Assembly (NCBI GenBank): GCA_016710095.1
Contig: JADJLL010000006.1
Coordinates: 62,001 to 126,000 of the forward strand
Reading direction: 5' to 3'
Source: Candidatus Eiseniibacteriota bacterium
GTDB lineage: Bacteria; Eisenbacteria; RBG-16-71-46
Length of the DNA stretch: 64,000 nt
The notes beneath the pieces are model-generated. The model did no database searches, had not been told where the DNA came from, and saw only the letters and a list, made by a program, of their open reading frames with translations. Positions 1 through 9,044 of the stretch are shown here, piece after piece. Each line of letters begins with the position of its first letter. Position 1 is the stretch's first letter. The translations under genes and the position numbers were made by a program.

Positions 1-462
1 GAGCCGTTGCAGCGCCGCCGCGCGCGTGAGGCGCGCGGGGATCGTGACCGCCGGCAGCGCGGCGTAGTCCGCGCGCACGTTCGCGAGCCGCGCGGCCGCC
101 ATGGAGTCGTCTCCGGCCGCCGCAGAAGGCCCGCCCAGCAGCAGCGCCGCGCCGCCCGGGCGAGCGCCACCTGGCGCGCGGGCACCCGCCGCAACCGGCG
201 GCCGCCCCGCGCGACGCGGGAACTCGCCACCACACCTTTCGGCCAGGCGCGCGACCGCTTCGACGCGCGCGGGCTCGGCCTTCGTGGCGGGCAGCTTCGC
301 GGCCTCGGTGCGCACGTGCCAGAGCCCACGCTCGACCTCCCAGCGCTCCCACAGCAGGCGATCGCCACAGCCGCTCACGCCGAGCGCGAGCACGCAAAGC
401 AGCGCCGTCCCGCAGAAGGACCGAAGCCGGAGGCTTTGGATCATTCGAAGCCGAGCTTTCAA
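1..462 (-). CDS. Lipoprotein, last gene of the EPS/exosortase operon (3' end outside window)
   Basis: The reading frame is open from a TTG at 462 to the window edge. A GGAGG lies 7 bases before this TTG, and the TTG overlaps the upstream stop as TTGA, so I prefer it. An in-frame ATG at 444 is the alternative start. The N-terminus is basic, then hydrophobic (TALLCVLALGVSGC), and ends in a good lipobox Cys, so export and lipidation are expected. The next segment is charged and helical (DRLLWERWEVERG, then repeated Ala/Arg/Glu-rich stretches), as in tetratricopeptide lipoproteins found beside exosortase genes. No catalytic motif is visible. The Pro/Ala-rich part after about residue 90 may include a frameshift. 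The specific role is unknown. Confidence 0.55.
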   Translation of the reverse strand, partial: MKARLRMIQSLRLRSFCGTALLCVLALGVSGCGDRLLWERWEVERGLWHVRTEAAKLPATKAEPARVEAVARLAERCGGEFPRRAGRPPVAAGARAPGGARPGGAALLLGGPSAAAGDDSMAAARLANVRADYAALPAVTIPARLTRAAALQRL

Positions 463-1298
463 AGTTCGTCCTCCCCCGGCACGAGCGCGCTCAAGTAGAG
501 CAGCGTCCCCGCGCCGGCCGCGAGGCCGAGCTGCACGACTCGCACCGCGGCGTTCGCGACCGCCACGAGCAGCACGCCCTCGGGCAGCACCGCGACGAGC
601 GTGGCGGGCTTCGCGAGCAGCAACTGCAGCGGCAGCGCGAGCAGCGCGAGCGCCCCGCTCGCGACGAGCGCGGGCAGCAGGCCGTGCGCCCACGTGCGCG
701 GCAGCGCGCAGAACGCCAGCGCCGCGGAGCCGCGCGGATCGAGCATCACCATGGGCACGGCGTAGAAGTACGCGGCCTTCACGACGAACACGGCGCCCAC
801 GAGCAGCTGCGGCGCCAGCGCACGCGAGAGCCCGGAGAGCCGCACGCGCGCGAGGCCTTCGAGGCCGAGGTGACCGAACACCGCGACGAGCGTCACGGGC
901 AGCGACGCGAGGAGCAGCCAGCGCGAGCGCGCGATGCCAGCTGGCGCGCCTCGCCGCGCGTGCGCCGCGGAAACACTTCGACCAGAGCAGCGCCGCTGAC
1001 GCCGATCGCGAACGGCGCGACGGCGGCGTCGAGCGCGATGGCGCGCCCATTCCAGAACCCGCGGCAGGCGCAGGAAGAGCTCCGGGTAGCGCAGCGCGCC
1101 GTCGCCCGCCGCCCGCGCACCAGCGGCGCCATCGCCCACGAGAGCAGCGGGTGCGGCGCGAAGGCGAGCAGCAGGACGAGCGCGGCATAGGCGGCGAACG
1201 GCGCGCACCCACGGCCGCCACAGCTCGCCGCGGAAGGACTCGCGCAGCGTGCGCCACGGGCACTGAGCGCCCAGCGCGAGCTGCTCGAAGACGTTCAT
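459..1298 (-). CDS. Polytopic membrane protein of unknown function (frameshifted)
   Basis: The ATG at 1298 overlaps the upstream stop as ATGA, and the gene ends in a TTGA overlap with the next one. The start (MNVFEQLALGAQCPW) and the last 150 residues are clearly coding. The second half has about four hydrophobic segments (for example SRWLLLASLPVTLVAVFG and QLLVGAVFVVKAAYFYAVPM). Between about 940 and 1200 the hydrophobic protein (FAAYAALVLLLAFAPHPLLSW, then FWNGRAIALDAAVAPFAIGV) continues only in the other minus-strand frames, so at least two one-base indels interrupt it. Intact length would be near 275 residues with about six membrane segments, somewhat like Yip1-type proteins. Being next to the exosortase and EpsI suggests a part in envelope polysaccharide or protein sorting; this is inference. 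Confidence 0.5.
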   Translation of the reverse strand: MNVFEQLALGAQCPWRTLRESFRGELWRPWVRAVRRLCRARPAARLRAAPAALVGDGAAGARAAGDGALRYPELFLRLPRVLEWARHRARRRRRAVRDRRQRRCSGRSVSAAHARRGAPAGIARSRWLLLASLPVTLVAVFGHLGLEGLARVRLSGLSRALAPQLLVGAVFVVKAAYFYAVPMVMLDPRGSAALAFCALPRTWAHGLLPALVASGALALLALPLQLLLAKPATLVAVLPEGVLLVAVANAAVRVVQLGLAAGAGTLLYLSALVPGEDEL

Positions 1299-1956
1299 CG
1301 CGTGGCGGGGGCCGCGGCGCGGGGGGCGGCGGGGCGCGGCCCGTGCGAACACGCCGGGCATCTCCTTCGCGACGCGGGCGGCGAAATCCTCGACACGCGC
1401 GCGCGCGGCGTTCAGGTCGCCGTCGGGCGCGACGGATTCGACGCGCACGAACGCGCCCCACGAACGGTTGTCGAGCGCGCCGGTGAGCGCCATGTGGCGG
1501 CGGAAGGCTCCCACGTCGCTCGTCGAAAGCCCGCTCGTCGTCCACCAGTACCAGACGACGCGCTTCCGCTTCTGGCGCTCGGTGAGGAACGTGTTGACCT
1601 GCATGCCGCGCAGCGTGCCGTCGTCCACCGTCGCGCGTCCCTCGCGCTCGACCACGAAGCCCTGCGACTCGTAGCAGAGCCGCGGGTCGTGCGCGCCGTA
1701 GCGGCGGTTCTGGTGGTAGACGATGCACAGCCACACGGGCTGCGTGCCGTCGTCGTAGCGGCGGATGAGGATGTCGTCCGCCTGGAGTTCCTCGACGACC
1801 GCGTCCTCGAACGAAAGCTCGGTGCCCACCCACGGCCCGAACGTCTGCGGGCACCTGCTTGAGCACGCCGCGTCCGACCGCGAGGTTCTCGGGCGGGTTC
1901 AGCACCACGAGCCCCGCGAGCGCCATGAGAACGAACGCGATCACGAAGCGCTTCAG
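1295..1956 (-). CDS. epsI: EpsI domain protein, exosortase-associated (frameshifted)
   Basis: An N-terminal membrane anchor (FVIAFVLMALAGLVVLNPPEN) is followed by an EpsI domain with the segments ELSFEDAVVEEL, WLCIVYHQNRRYGAHDPRLC and VVWYWWTTSG. The last motif and the HDPxxCY signature are typical of EpsI proteins, which are encoded just after exosortases or fused to them and are thought to act in exopolysaccharide production. Two one-base insertions break the frame. One is near 1848: removing a C restores a QTFGPWVGTELSF junction. The other is in the C-run near 1325: removing one C gives a C-terminus ending in ATR and a stop that overlaps the next ATG as ATGA. The start is uncertain: CTG at 1956 overlaps the exosortase stop, and GTG at 1944 is the alternative. 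Confidence 0.75.
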
Positions 1957-2835
1957 CGCGGCGCCTCCGCAGCAGGCGTGCGCGACTGCGCGGCGTGAGC
2001 ACGCACGCAGCCTGAGCGCGAGCGCCACCGCGTAGAGCACGTAGCCCTGACGCGTCGTGGAACTTGCCGGTCGCGGCCACGACGCTGGTGCGGTCCGCGA
2101 CGCCACGAGCAGCAGCGTGAGCCGGGCTATGTTGCCGGTGAGCGCGATCGGCACCGCGGCGAGCAGCACGGCCGCACGGCGCCACGCGCCGCCCGGCTGG
2201 AAGTAGGCGAACAGCGTTCCGGTCGCGACGAGCGCGAGCAGGCTGCGCAGGCCGCTGCACGGGTTCTCGACGCGCAGCTCGCCCGTGGCCAGGAACAGCG
2301 ACATGCCCGAGCGCGTGACGTTTGCGCCCGCCAGCTTCGCCCCCGCCACCGACGCCTGCACCGCGAGCTCCTTGAGCGCGTAGCTCAGCGAGTTCATCAC
2401 GACGGGCGGGAACGTGAGCATGAAGCCGAGGTAGCCGAGCGGGAACGCGAGCATGTGCGTCACGGCGCGGCCGAAGAACGTGAGCGAAAGCCCGAACAGC
2501 AGCGGCAGGATCGACCAGCCCTGCAGCGCGAACAGGTCCGCGCGCGTGCCGAACACCTGCATGAGACAGCCGAGCGCGACGAGCCAGAGTCCGTGGCCGA
2601 CGGGCTTCACCGCGAGCTTGCGCAGCTTGTCCCAGCGCAGCCACACGAGCGCGGCCGACGTGAGCGGCACGAGCGGCCCGTGCGAGTAGTTGTCGTTGGT
2701 CGTCCACGTCTCCCAGAGCCCGGGAGCCGTGCGGTAGTACATGACGACGGCCGCGGCGAACAACGCGAGCGCCTGCGCCCACACGAGCTCGCGCGGCGTG
2801 CCTTCGGCGTGCGGCGTGACCACTTCCGCGCTCAT
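1953..2835 (-). CDS. xrt: Exosortase (transpeptidase-like membrane protein)
   Basis: This is a polytopic membrane protein with the exosortase signature: DNYSHGPLVP near residue 50, the catalytic Cys in ENPCSGLRSLL (about C193), the Arg in LTGNIARLTLLL (about R238) and a His in TGKFHDASG about 20 residues later. The His segment lies in a different frame, so two small indels near 2030-2090 interrupt the gene, but all three catalytic residues can be recovered. Exosortases cleave C-terminal PEP-CTERM-like sorting signals at the inner membrane and occur in EPS-producing diderms. The ATG at 2835 overlaps the upstream stop as ATGA, and EpsI follows directly, the usual order. I saw no canonical PEP-CTERM substrate in the window. 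Confidence 0.85.
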
Positions 2836-4659
2836 CGCGTTCCTCGCATGGTGAAGAGCGTCAGCCCGGTGCGCACGAGGATCTCCAGATCGAAGGCGAT
2901 CGACAGACGGTCGAGGTACTCGCGATCGAGCGCGACCTTACGCTCCATCGGGATCTCGTCGCGACCGTTGATCTGCGCCCAGCCCGTGAGGCCGGGCAGC
3001 AGCGCGTCCACGCCCTGTTCCTGCCGCATCGCGACGAGGTCGTACTGGTTGTACAACGCCGGGCGCGGTCCCACCAGCGTCATGTCGCCCTTGAGGATGT
3101 TCCAGAGCTGCGGCAGCTCGTCGAGGCGACGTGCGGCGGATGAACGCGCCCACCTTGGTGACGCGCGACGCCCGGGTCCACGAGTGCGTCGCCAGGTCCG
3201 GCGTGCCGACGGCCATGCTGCGGAACTTGAAGAGCACGAACTCCGAGCTGCCCCGCCCGCTGCGGCGCTGCGTGAAGAGCACGGGTCCTTCGGACTCGAG
3301 CTTGATGGCGATCGCGACCGCGAGCATGACCGGCGAAAACACGATGAGCGCGAACGCCGAGAGCAGCACGTCCAGCGCGCGCTTGGCGAACGCGTGAAGC
3401 CCCGACGGGCGCGGCGGGATCGCGCGGCCGTTCGTCTCGATCACGGCTTCGCCGAGCGTCTCGACGAGCTTCTCGCCCAGCGCGCGGCGCGAGTGCTCGC
3501 GCTCGACGAACGCGGGGCCCGACGCGGCGAGCTGCGCGCGCAGCGCCGGCTCGGCCATCAGGCGGCGCACGGCGGCGGCGATGGACGCGGCGTTCTCGGG
3601 CTCGGCGACGAGTCCGCCGCCGGACGCCTCGACGACGCCCGCGGCGTCGCCACGCACGGCGGCCACGAGCGGGCAACCGGTCGCGAGGTAGTCGAAGAGC
3701 TTCACCGGAATGGTCTCGCCCGCGAACTCGCTCGCGCGCGTCGTCGCGATCGCGGCGTCGGCTTCGTGCAGCAGCGCGACGAGCTGGTCGGGCGGCACGC
3801 TTTCCTCGAACGTGCAGTTCGTCAGGCCGAGCTGCTTCACGCGGCGTTCGAGCCCTTCGCGCGCGACGCCGTCGCCCACGAAGCGGAACCGCACGGGCTC
3901 GTCGCGCAACAGGTCCGCGGCTTCGACGATCGCGTCCATGCCGTGCACGAGTCCGTGCGTGCCGGCGTAGAGCACGGTGAACGGCCGGCCCTCGATCGCG
4001 CCGTCACGCGCGCCTGCGCGCGGGCGGAACAGTTCGGTGTCCGCGCCGTTCGGCAGGAAGACGAGCTTGCGCTCGGCGAAGCCGCGCGAGGCGAGCTGGC
4101 GCCGCATGCCGGGCGTCACGACCAGGATGCGCGCGGCGCGCGACTGGAAGAACCGCGACACGGCGTCGAGCACGTTCGCGACCAGACCGGGCCGCATCTC
4201 GCCCAGCGCGATCGCCGCGTGCGGCCAGTCGTCGCGGCAGTCGTTCACGAACGCCGCGCCGTGCCACTTGGCCGCGAGCCACGCGGTGACGCCGTGAAAG
4301 AGCGGCGGCGTGGTCGCGACGACCACGTCGGGGCGCTCGCCGCCGAACATCGCGGGAATCGCCGAGAGCGCGAAGCTGAGGTGGTTCCAGAGCCGCGTGA
4401 TCGGCGTCTTCTTCGGCGTCGCGTAGAGCCACACGCGGTCCACCGGCAATCCGTCGTGCGTCTCACGGCGGCGCTTGATGCCGGCGTATTCGGGACGGAT
4501 GACGCCGCTCGGGTGGTTCGGCAGTCCGGTCACGACGCGCACGTCGTGCCCGGCCCGGCGCAGGGCGCGAGCGAAATGCCACGCGCGCGCGGGCGCCGCC
4601 CCGGTCTCGGGCGGGTAGTACTGCGTCACGAACAGGACGGACAAGCGTTCCTTCGCCAT
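2832..4659 (-). CDS. GT4 glycosyltransferase fused to a polyprenyl sugar-phosphate transferase (one frameshift)
   Basis: Residues 1-400 form a GT4-type glycosyltransferase: N-terminal LFVTQYYPPETGAAP, the nucleotide-sugar site region VLYAGTHGLVHGMD, and EFAGETIPVKLFDYLATGCP with the E-x7-E-type loop. From about residue 405 a bacterial sugar transferase domain (WcaJ/PglC-like) follows. It has a reentrant hydrophobic helix (RALDVLLSAFALIVFSPVML), ESEGPVLFTQRRSGR, FKFRSM, then DELPQLWNILKGDMTLVGPRP and PGLTGWAQINGR. One extra C near 3128 splits the second domain into two frames; removing it restores TSLDELPQLW. Such transferases place the first sugar-1-phosphate on undecaprenyl phosphate. Having the priming enzyme and a downstream transferase in one chain is unusual. 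Its stop overlaps the exosortase start as ATGA. Confidence 0.85.
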
Positions 4660-4665
4660 GTGCCG

Positions 4666-5541
4666 TTACGCCGCGGTCGCCACCACGAGCTGGCGCCTCG
4701 CGACCGAGTGCCCGAGCTGCCACTGGCTCTGCAGCGGCGCCATGAACGTCTGGTACACCGGCTCCGGCAGCGCGCCGAGCCCGCCCCAGTACAGCTCGTG
4801 ATGCACCATCTTCAGTCCATTGCTCTCGAAGATCTGGCGGATCTCGGTCGGCGGGAACGGACGCTCGACCGCGTATGCGTGGCGCTCACCGTCGGGCGCG
4901 ACGTACTCCTGGTGCACTGCGTCGCCGCGCAGCTCGTTCAGCCGCTGCACGTGCTCGGGGTGCGCGCCGTTGATGTCGCCGACCACGAGCACGCCGCCCT
5001 TCTTGAGGTGCTTGCGCGTCTGCGCGAGGAACGCCTCGAGCGGGTCGATGTGCGACAGCGCGTTGTAGACCCAGACGAGGTCGTAGTCCGCGTCCCACTC
5101 GCGCGTGAGGTCCGCGCGCGCGTACTTCACCGGCAGCTTTTCCTTCGTCTGCTCGGCGTGGAAGGCGAGCCGCTTCTCGGCCGCGTCGAGCCGGTCGGGG
5201 CGCAGGTCCGCGCCCACGACCTCGGCGCCGACCGAGGCGTAGAGCATCGAGTAGGTGCCGAAGCCGGAACCCGCATCCATCACGCGAGGGGTGCCGCCGA
5301 TCGCCTTGGCACGATTGACGATCCAGCGCGCGGTCCAACCGGCTTCCGAGCGCCAGAAACCGCGCAGGTAACGCGCGATCGCGGCCTCGTCGCCCGGCTT
5401 CGGGAGCTTCTTGTAGTAGTCCGCGAACGCCTCGCGCTCGCCGTCCGGCAGGCGCGCCTGCACCGGGCCGTATTCCTTCTCGATCGTCCAGCGCACGAAT
5501 CGTTCGAAGCGCTCGCGCGCCGTGCCGCTCGTCTGGCTCAT
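4666..5541 (-). CDS. SAM-dependent methyltransferase, class I
   Basis: This 291-residue soluble protein has methyltransferase motif I at VMDAGSGFGTYS (about residue 85), an acidic ribose-binding strand (VVGADLRPDRL), the motif IV region (DYDLVWVYNALSHIDPLEAF) and a post-motif strand GGVLVVGDING. The start is the ATG at 5541, preceded by GGGAGG at a good distance. It sits between the acyltransferase gene (34-base gap) and the GT4-sugar-transferase gene (6-base gap), inside the EPS operon. A role in O- or N-methylating a sugar or glycolipid intermediate is likely from context; the acceptor cannot be read from the sequence. Confidence 0.85.
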   Translation of the reverse strand: MSQTSGTARERFERFVRWTIEKEYGPVQARLPDGEREAFADYYKKLPKPGDEAAIARYLRGFWRSEAGWTARWIVNRAKAIGGTPRVMDAGSGFGTYSMLYASVGAEVVGADLRPDRLDAAEKRLAFHAEQTKEKLPVKYARADLTREWDADYDLVWVYNALSHIDPLEAFLAQTRKHLKKGGVLVVGDINGAHPEHVQRLNELRGDAVHQEYVAPDGERHAYAVERPFPPTEIRQIFESNGLKMVHHELYWGGLGALPEPVYQTFMAPLQSQWQLGHSVARRQLVVATAA

Positions 5542-5575
5542 TTCGTCCTCCCGCTGCTTCCGCGGTTCGCGCCGC

Positions 5576-6667
5576 TCATGACTTCGCGTCCTTGCGGCCC
5601 GGCTTCGCGCGCCGCTCCTTCACCCACTTCGCCAGCTTCGCCCGCGTGCGGCCCACCGCCACCTCGACCGCGTTCGGCGCCGCCCACAACGGGCCGCCGC
5701 CGAGCCGGTCCGACATCACCACGGGTTCGCCGCCGAGCTGCTTCTTGAACGTCGTGTTGCCGCCCCAGTTCATGCGCGTCCAGCCGCCGTCGCGCGCGAG
5801 CCGCAGCGCCGCCCACGCGACGAGCGCGTTCGCGCCGGCCTTGCGGCCCTCCGGCGTCGAGGCGTTCGCGCGGTAGTCCACCATGCCGTTCGCCGCGCGA
5901 CCATACCCGGACCCGGCGTGCACCACACCTTCGTGCACGGCGAGCAGCAGCCACTGCCAGGGCAGTTCCCACTCACGCCAGTCTTCACCCGGCGCGGGAC
6001 GTTCCACCATCGGCGTGGGCGTGCCGTGCCCGAGGCGCGCGTCGTTGTCGAACTGCAGCTGGCGGAACGCGCGGAAGTGCTCCGCGGTCGTGCCCTCGAT
6101 GACTTCCCAGCCGGCCTTCTCGAGCTTGCGGATCTGGCGGCGCTTGTCGGAGTCGAGCGAGGCGAGCAGCTTCTCGTCGTCGAGCGCGAGGTCCTTCACG
6201 ATCGTGGTGCCGCGCGTGAGCGCGCCGCGGCCGAGCGTCGAGGCCGGCAGGAACACGCGCACACGGTCACCCGCCCCGGCGCGCTGCGCCTGCTCGAACG
6301 CCCAGTCCGCCGTCTCGCGATCCAATCCCATCTCGCCGTCGGCGCCACCGCGCTCGAAGGCGATCTGCGTGCGCCACGGCCAGCCGCAGTGCCAGCCGCG
6401 CTTGTCGCGCCGCAGCACGAGCAGCGCCTTGCGGCCGCCGTCGTCGACGAGCACCGCACGCGCGTGGCGGCCGTGCTTCGCCTCCCACTGCAGCCAGTCG
6501 AGGCGCAGCGCGAAGTGCGCGAAGTCGGCCTTCGCCAGCCGTCCGTCCCAGGCCTTCGAGAAATCCGCGCTCAGCGCGGTCGTGGTGTCCCAGATCCTCT
6601 GCTTCGGCTGCACTTGTCGGTGATCCTCCCCGTCACGGCCTCCCGGCCGCGAACGCTCCTTCGTCAT
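5576..6667 (-). CDS. CelD/FemAB-like GNAT acyltransferase of the EPS cluster
   Basis: The protein has 363 residues with a GNAT-fold acyltransferase domain in the C-terminal half. LDSDKRRQIRKLEKAGWEV followed by FRAFRQLQFDNDAR is the hallmark of the CelD/BcsL-type (FemAB-related) acetyltransferases found in exopolysaccharide and PEP-CTERM/exosortase clusters. The C-terminal ANALVAWAALRLARDGGWTRMNWGG fits the acyl-CoA-binding subdomain. It probably acylates a sugar residue of the exported polymer. The ATG at 6667 has no clear ribosome-binding site. A GTG at 6613 follows GGGGAGGA at about 10 bases and may be the true start; the first 18 residues look non-conserved. Confidence 0.75.
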   Translation of the reverse strand: MTKERSRPGGRDGEDHRQVQPKQRIWDTTTALSADFSKAWDGRLAKADFAHFALRLDWLQWEAKHGRHARAVLVDDGGRKALLVLRRDKRGWHCGWPWRTQIAFERGGADGEMGLDRETADWAFEQAQRAGAGDRVRVFLPASTLGRGALTRGTTIVKDLALDDEKLLASLDSDKRRQIRKLEKAGWEVIEGTTAEHFRAFRQLQFDNDARLGHGTPTPMVERPAPGEDWREWELPWQWLLLAVHEGVVHAGSGYGRAANGMVDYRANASTPEGRKAGANALVAWAALRLARDGGWTRMNWGGNTTFKKQLGGEPVVMSDRLGGGPLWAAPNAVEVAVGRTRAKLAKWVKERRAKPGRKDAKS

Positions 6668-6721
6668 CGGCCGGCCCGGCGCGTTTCTCGCGCCCTGCGG
6701 CGGCCCCCCGGCGGGCGGGCC

Positions 6722-7834
6722 TCAGGCCCCGCGCGCCAGCACCTTCCGGTACAGGTCTTCCGTCGTCCCGACCATGCGTTCGGCCGTGAAAAGCTCCCGC
6801 CAGCGCCGGTGCCCGGCCTCGCCCCACGCCGTCAGGGCGGCCCGGTCGGCCAGCATCTCCGCGAGCGCGGCCCCGAACGGCCGGTCCCGCCCCGGCACGA
6901 TGCGGCCGTTCACACCGTCCGCCACGGCTTCGGCGTTGCCGCCGATGGCCGTCGCCAGCGTGGCGCGCGAGGCACGCATGGCCTCGAGCAGCGTCACGGA
7001 AAGTCCCTCGCGCGAGGACGACAGCACGAACAGGTCGCACGCCCGCATCAGGTCCGGCACGTCGAGCCGCGCGCCCAGGAACCGCACGCGGTCCCCGAGT
7101 CCGAGCTGCGCGCAACGCCTTGAGTTCGCCCTCGAGCTTGCCCTCGCCCGCGATGAGCAGCACGGCGTCGGGCACGCGCTTCACGGCCTCGGCCATGCCG
7201 CGCAGCATCACGTCCTGCGACTTCTGCACGGTGAGGCTGCCCACGGTGAGCGCGAGCGCCTGGTGCGGCGCCACGCCGAGCGACGCGCGCACGGCTTCGC
7301 GATCGCGCGCGTCCGCGGCGGGCGCCGGCTCGTCGGCGATGCCGTTGAGAATGGTGACGAAGCGCCCGGCATGGTCTCCGAGGCGCGACACGTGGCTTTC
7401 GCGCGAGGCCTCGCACACGCAGATCACGCGATCCGAAAGCGCGGTGAGCACGGGCTCGACGAACCCGTACATGCGTCCGCCGCGGCCCGGGTAGTGAATG
7501 CTGTGCTCCGTGCGCAGCACCGCGCGCACGCCGGCCATGCGCGCCGCGATCGTGCCGTACGTGGCGCCGACCGGGTTGTGCGCGTTGACCACGTCGATGC
7601 GCCGCACGCGCAGCTCGAGGCGAGCCGGAACAGCCCCTGCAGCCGCGCGCCGCCCTTGCCCAGCAGCAGCGTGTCGGCGCCGGCGGCCGCGGCCGCTTCG
7701 AGCGCGGGCCCGCCGCGGTTGAGCGCGACCACGGTCGAGTGCACGCCGGCACCGGCCAGGCGCACGTGCTCGACCACGAGCGACTCGGCGCCGCCCTGGT
7801 GCATGGCTTCCACGACGTGCGCGACTCGGATCAC
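6722..7834 (-). CDS. GT4 glycosyltransferase (two frameshifts)
   Basis: The start is a GTG at 7834 that overlaps the upstream stop as GTGA; the protein opens VIRVAHVVEAMHQGGAESL, the usual first strand and glycine loop of GT4 enzymes. The middle part (MRRIDVVNAHNPVGATYG, then GRFVTILNGI and ALTVGSLTVQKSQDVML) lies in a second frame, and the donor-binding end (DLFVLSSSREGLSVTLLEAM, GGNAEAVADGVNGRIV) in a third, so indels occur near 7612 and 7105. Joined, it is about 370 residues, the normal GT4 length, with the EGLSVTLLEAM E-x7-E motif intact. It should transfer a nucleotide-activated sugar to the growing lipid-linked repeat unit in the cytoplasm. Sugar specificity is unknown. Confidence 0.8.
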
Positions 7835-9044
7835 GGGCGGCTCCGCTCCGCGGCGCCGGTGAAGAGCGCCCAGAGCTTCTCGAAGTTGCGCTCGACGTCG
7901 AACGCCTCGCGCACCTCGGTGCGCGCGATCGCGCTCATGCGGTCGACTTCGGCCGGGTCCTTCACGAGCGGCGCGATGGCGTCCGCGAGGTCGCCGGGAT
8001 CGCGCTGGTTCGCGAGCGCGCCCGTGCGGCCGGGACGACGATCTCTCGAGCCCGCCGCGCGCGTGCCCACGACCGGCAGGCCCGCGGCCATGGATTCGAC
8101 GACCACGTTCGGGATGCCGTCCATGCGGCCGTTGCTGAGCACCACGCTCGGCGCGACGAGCACCCACGCGGCGGCGTAGCGCGGCGCGAGCTGGTCGTGC
8201 GTGAGCGAGCCGCACCACTCGATCTGGTCCATGACGCCGCCTTCGCGGGCGATCGCCTCGAGCGTCGCGCGCTCGGGCCCTTCGCCGACCACGACGAGCT
8301 TGGGCGCAGGCCGCGGCGCTTGAGCACGCCCATCGCCTTGAACAGGTCGTCGAAGCCCTTCGTCTTCGCGAGGCGGCCGACGATGAGCAGCGTCGGCTCG
8401 GCCGCGCGCGCGCGCACGATCGAACCGAAGCGCGAAAGGTCGGTGCCGTGATAGAGCCAGTGCACGCGCGCGTCGGGCACGAGCTTCTGCACCATCTCGG
8501 CGTTGCCGCGCACGCAGCACGTCATGAAGTCGGCGGCGCGCGCCTTCTGCGGCAGGAACTCCTGCATGCGGTACAGGTCGCCGCCCGCGTGCCCGGCCAT
8601 GCTGAAGCGCTTGCCCGTCAGCCGCGTCGCGAGGTACGCGACCGTCGCCGGAAAGTGCGCCCAGGCGCCGTGAATGCGCTCGAAGCCTTCGCGTTCGGCG
8701 ATGCTCGCGACGCGCGCGGCCGCGGGCAGGTAGCCCACGTGCCCCGCGAGCGCGTACGGGCTCGCCTTCGACGCCCACAGGATGCGCAGGAACTCGGGGA
8801 TCAGCACGTGCGGCTTGCGCACCGTCCACAGCAGCAGGTCGCCCCAGTTGCGCAACGTGAACGGCGAGCCGATCGACGACGTGAGCGTCACGAGATGGGC
8901 GTGCTCGGGCTGGTACTGCGTGCCGACGGGCCGCAGCGTGAGCACGCGGATCTTCACGCCGCGCTGGTCGAGGCGCTTCACTTCGTTCTCGATGAACGCC
9001 GCGAGCGTCGGGAACGCCGCGGTCACGTACAGGACGGACTTCAC
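7831..9044 (-). CDS. GT4 glycosyltransferase (frameshifted)
   Basis: The ATG at 9044 overlaps the previous stop as ATGA. The N-terminus MKSVLYVTAAFPTLAAFIENE is the acceptor-binding Rossmann domain of GT4 enzymes that act on EPS. The C-terminal domain contains TLLIVGRLAKTKGFDDLFKAM, KLVVVGEGPERATLEA and GIPNVVVESMAAGLPVVGT. The E-x7-E-like pair is partly replaced here (GRMDGIPNVVVE). An indel near 8308 separates the two parts, and a second compensated pair probably disturbs a REIVVPGRTG-like loop near 8040. The full length is about 404 residues. Its stop overlaps the next GTG as GTGA. The likely role is adding one sugar of the EPS repeat unit. Confidence 0.8.

Noticed and set aside
2455..5748. 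1097-codon open frame on the plus strand
   Set aside because: It lies opposite the exosortase, GT4-transferase and methyltransferase genes, is extremely Arg/His-rich and has no motif. It is a by-product of GC-rich DNA lacking stop codons.
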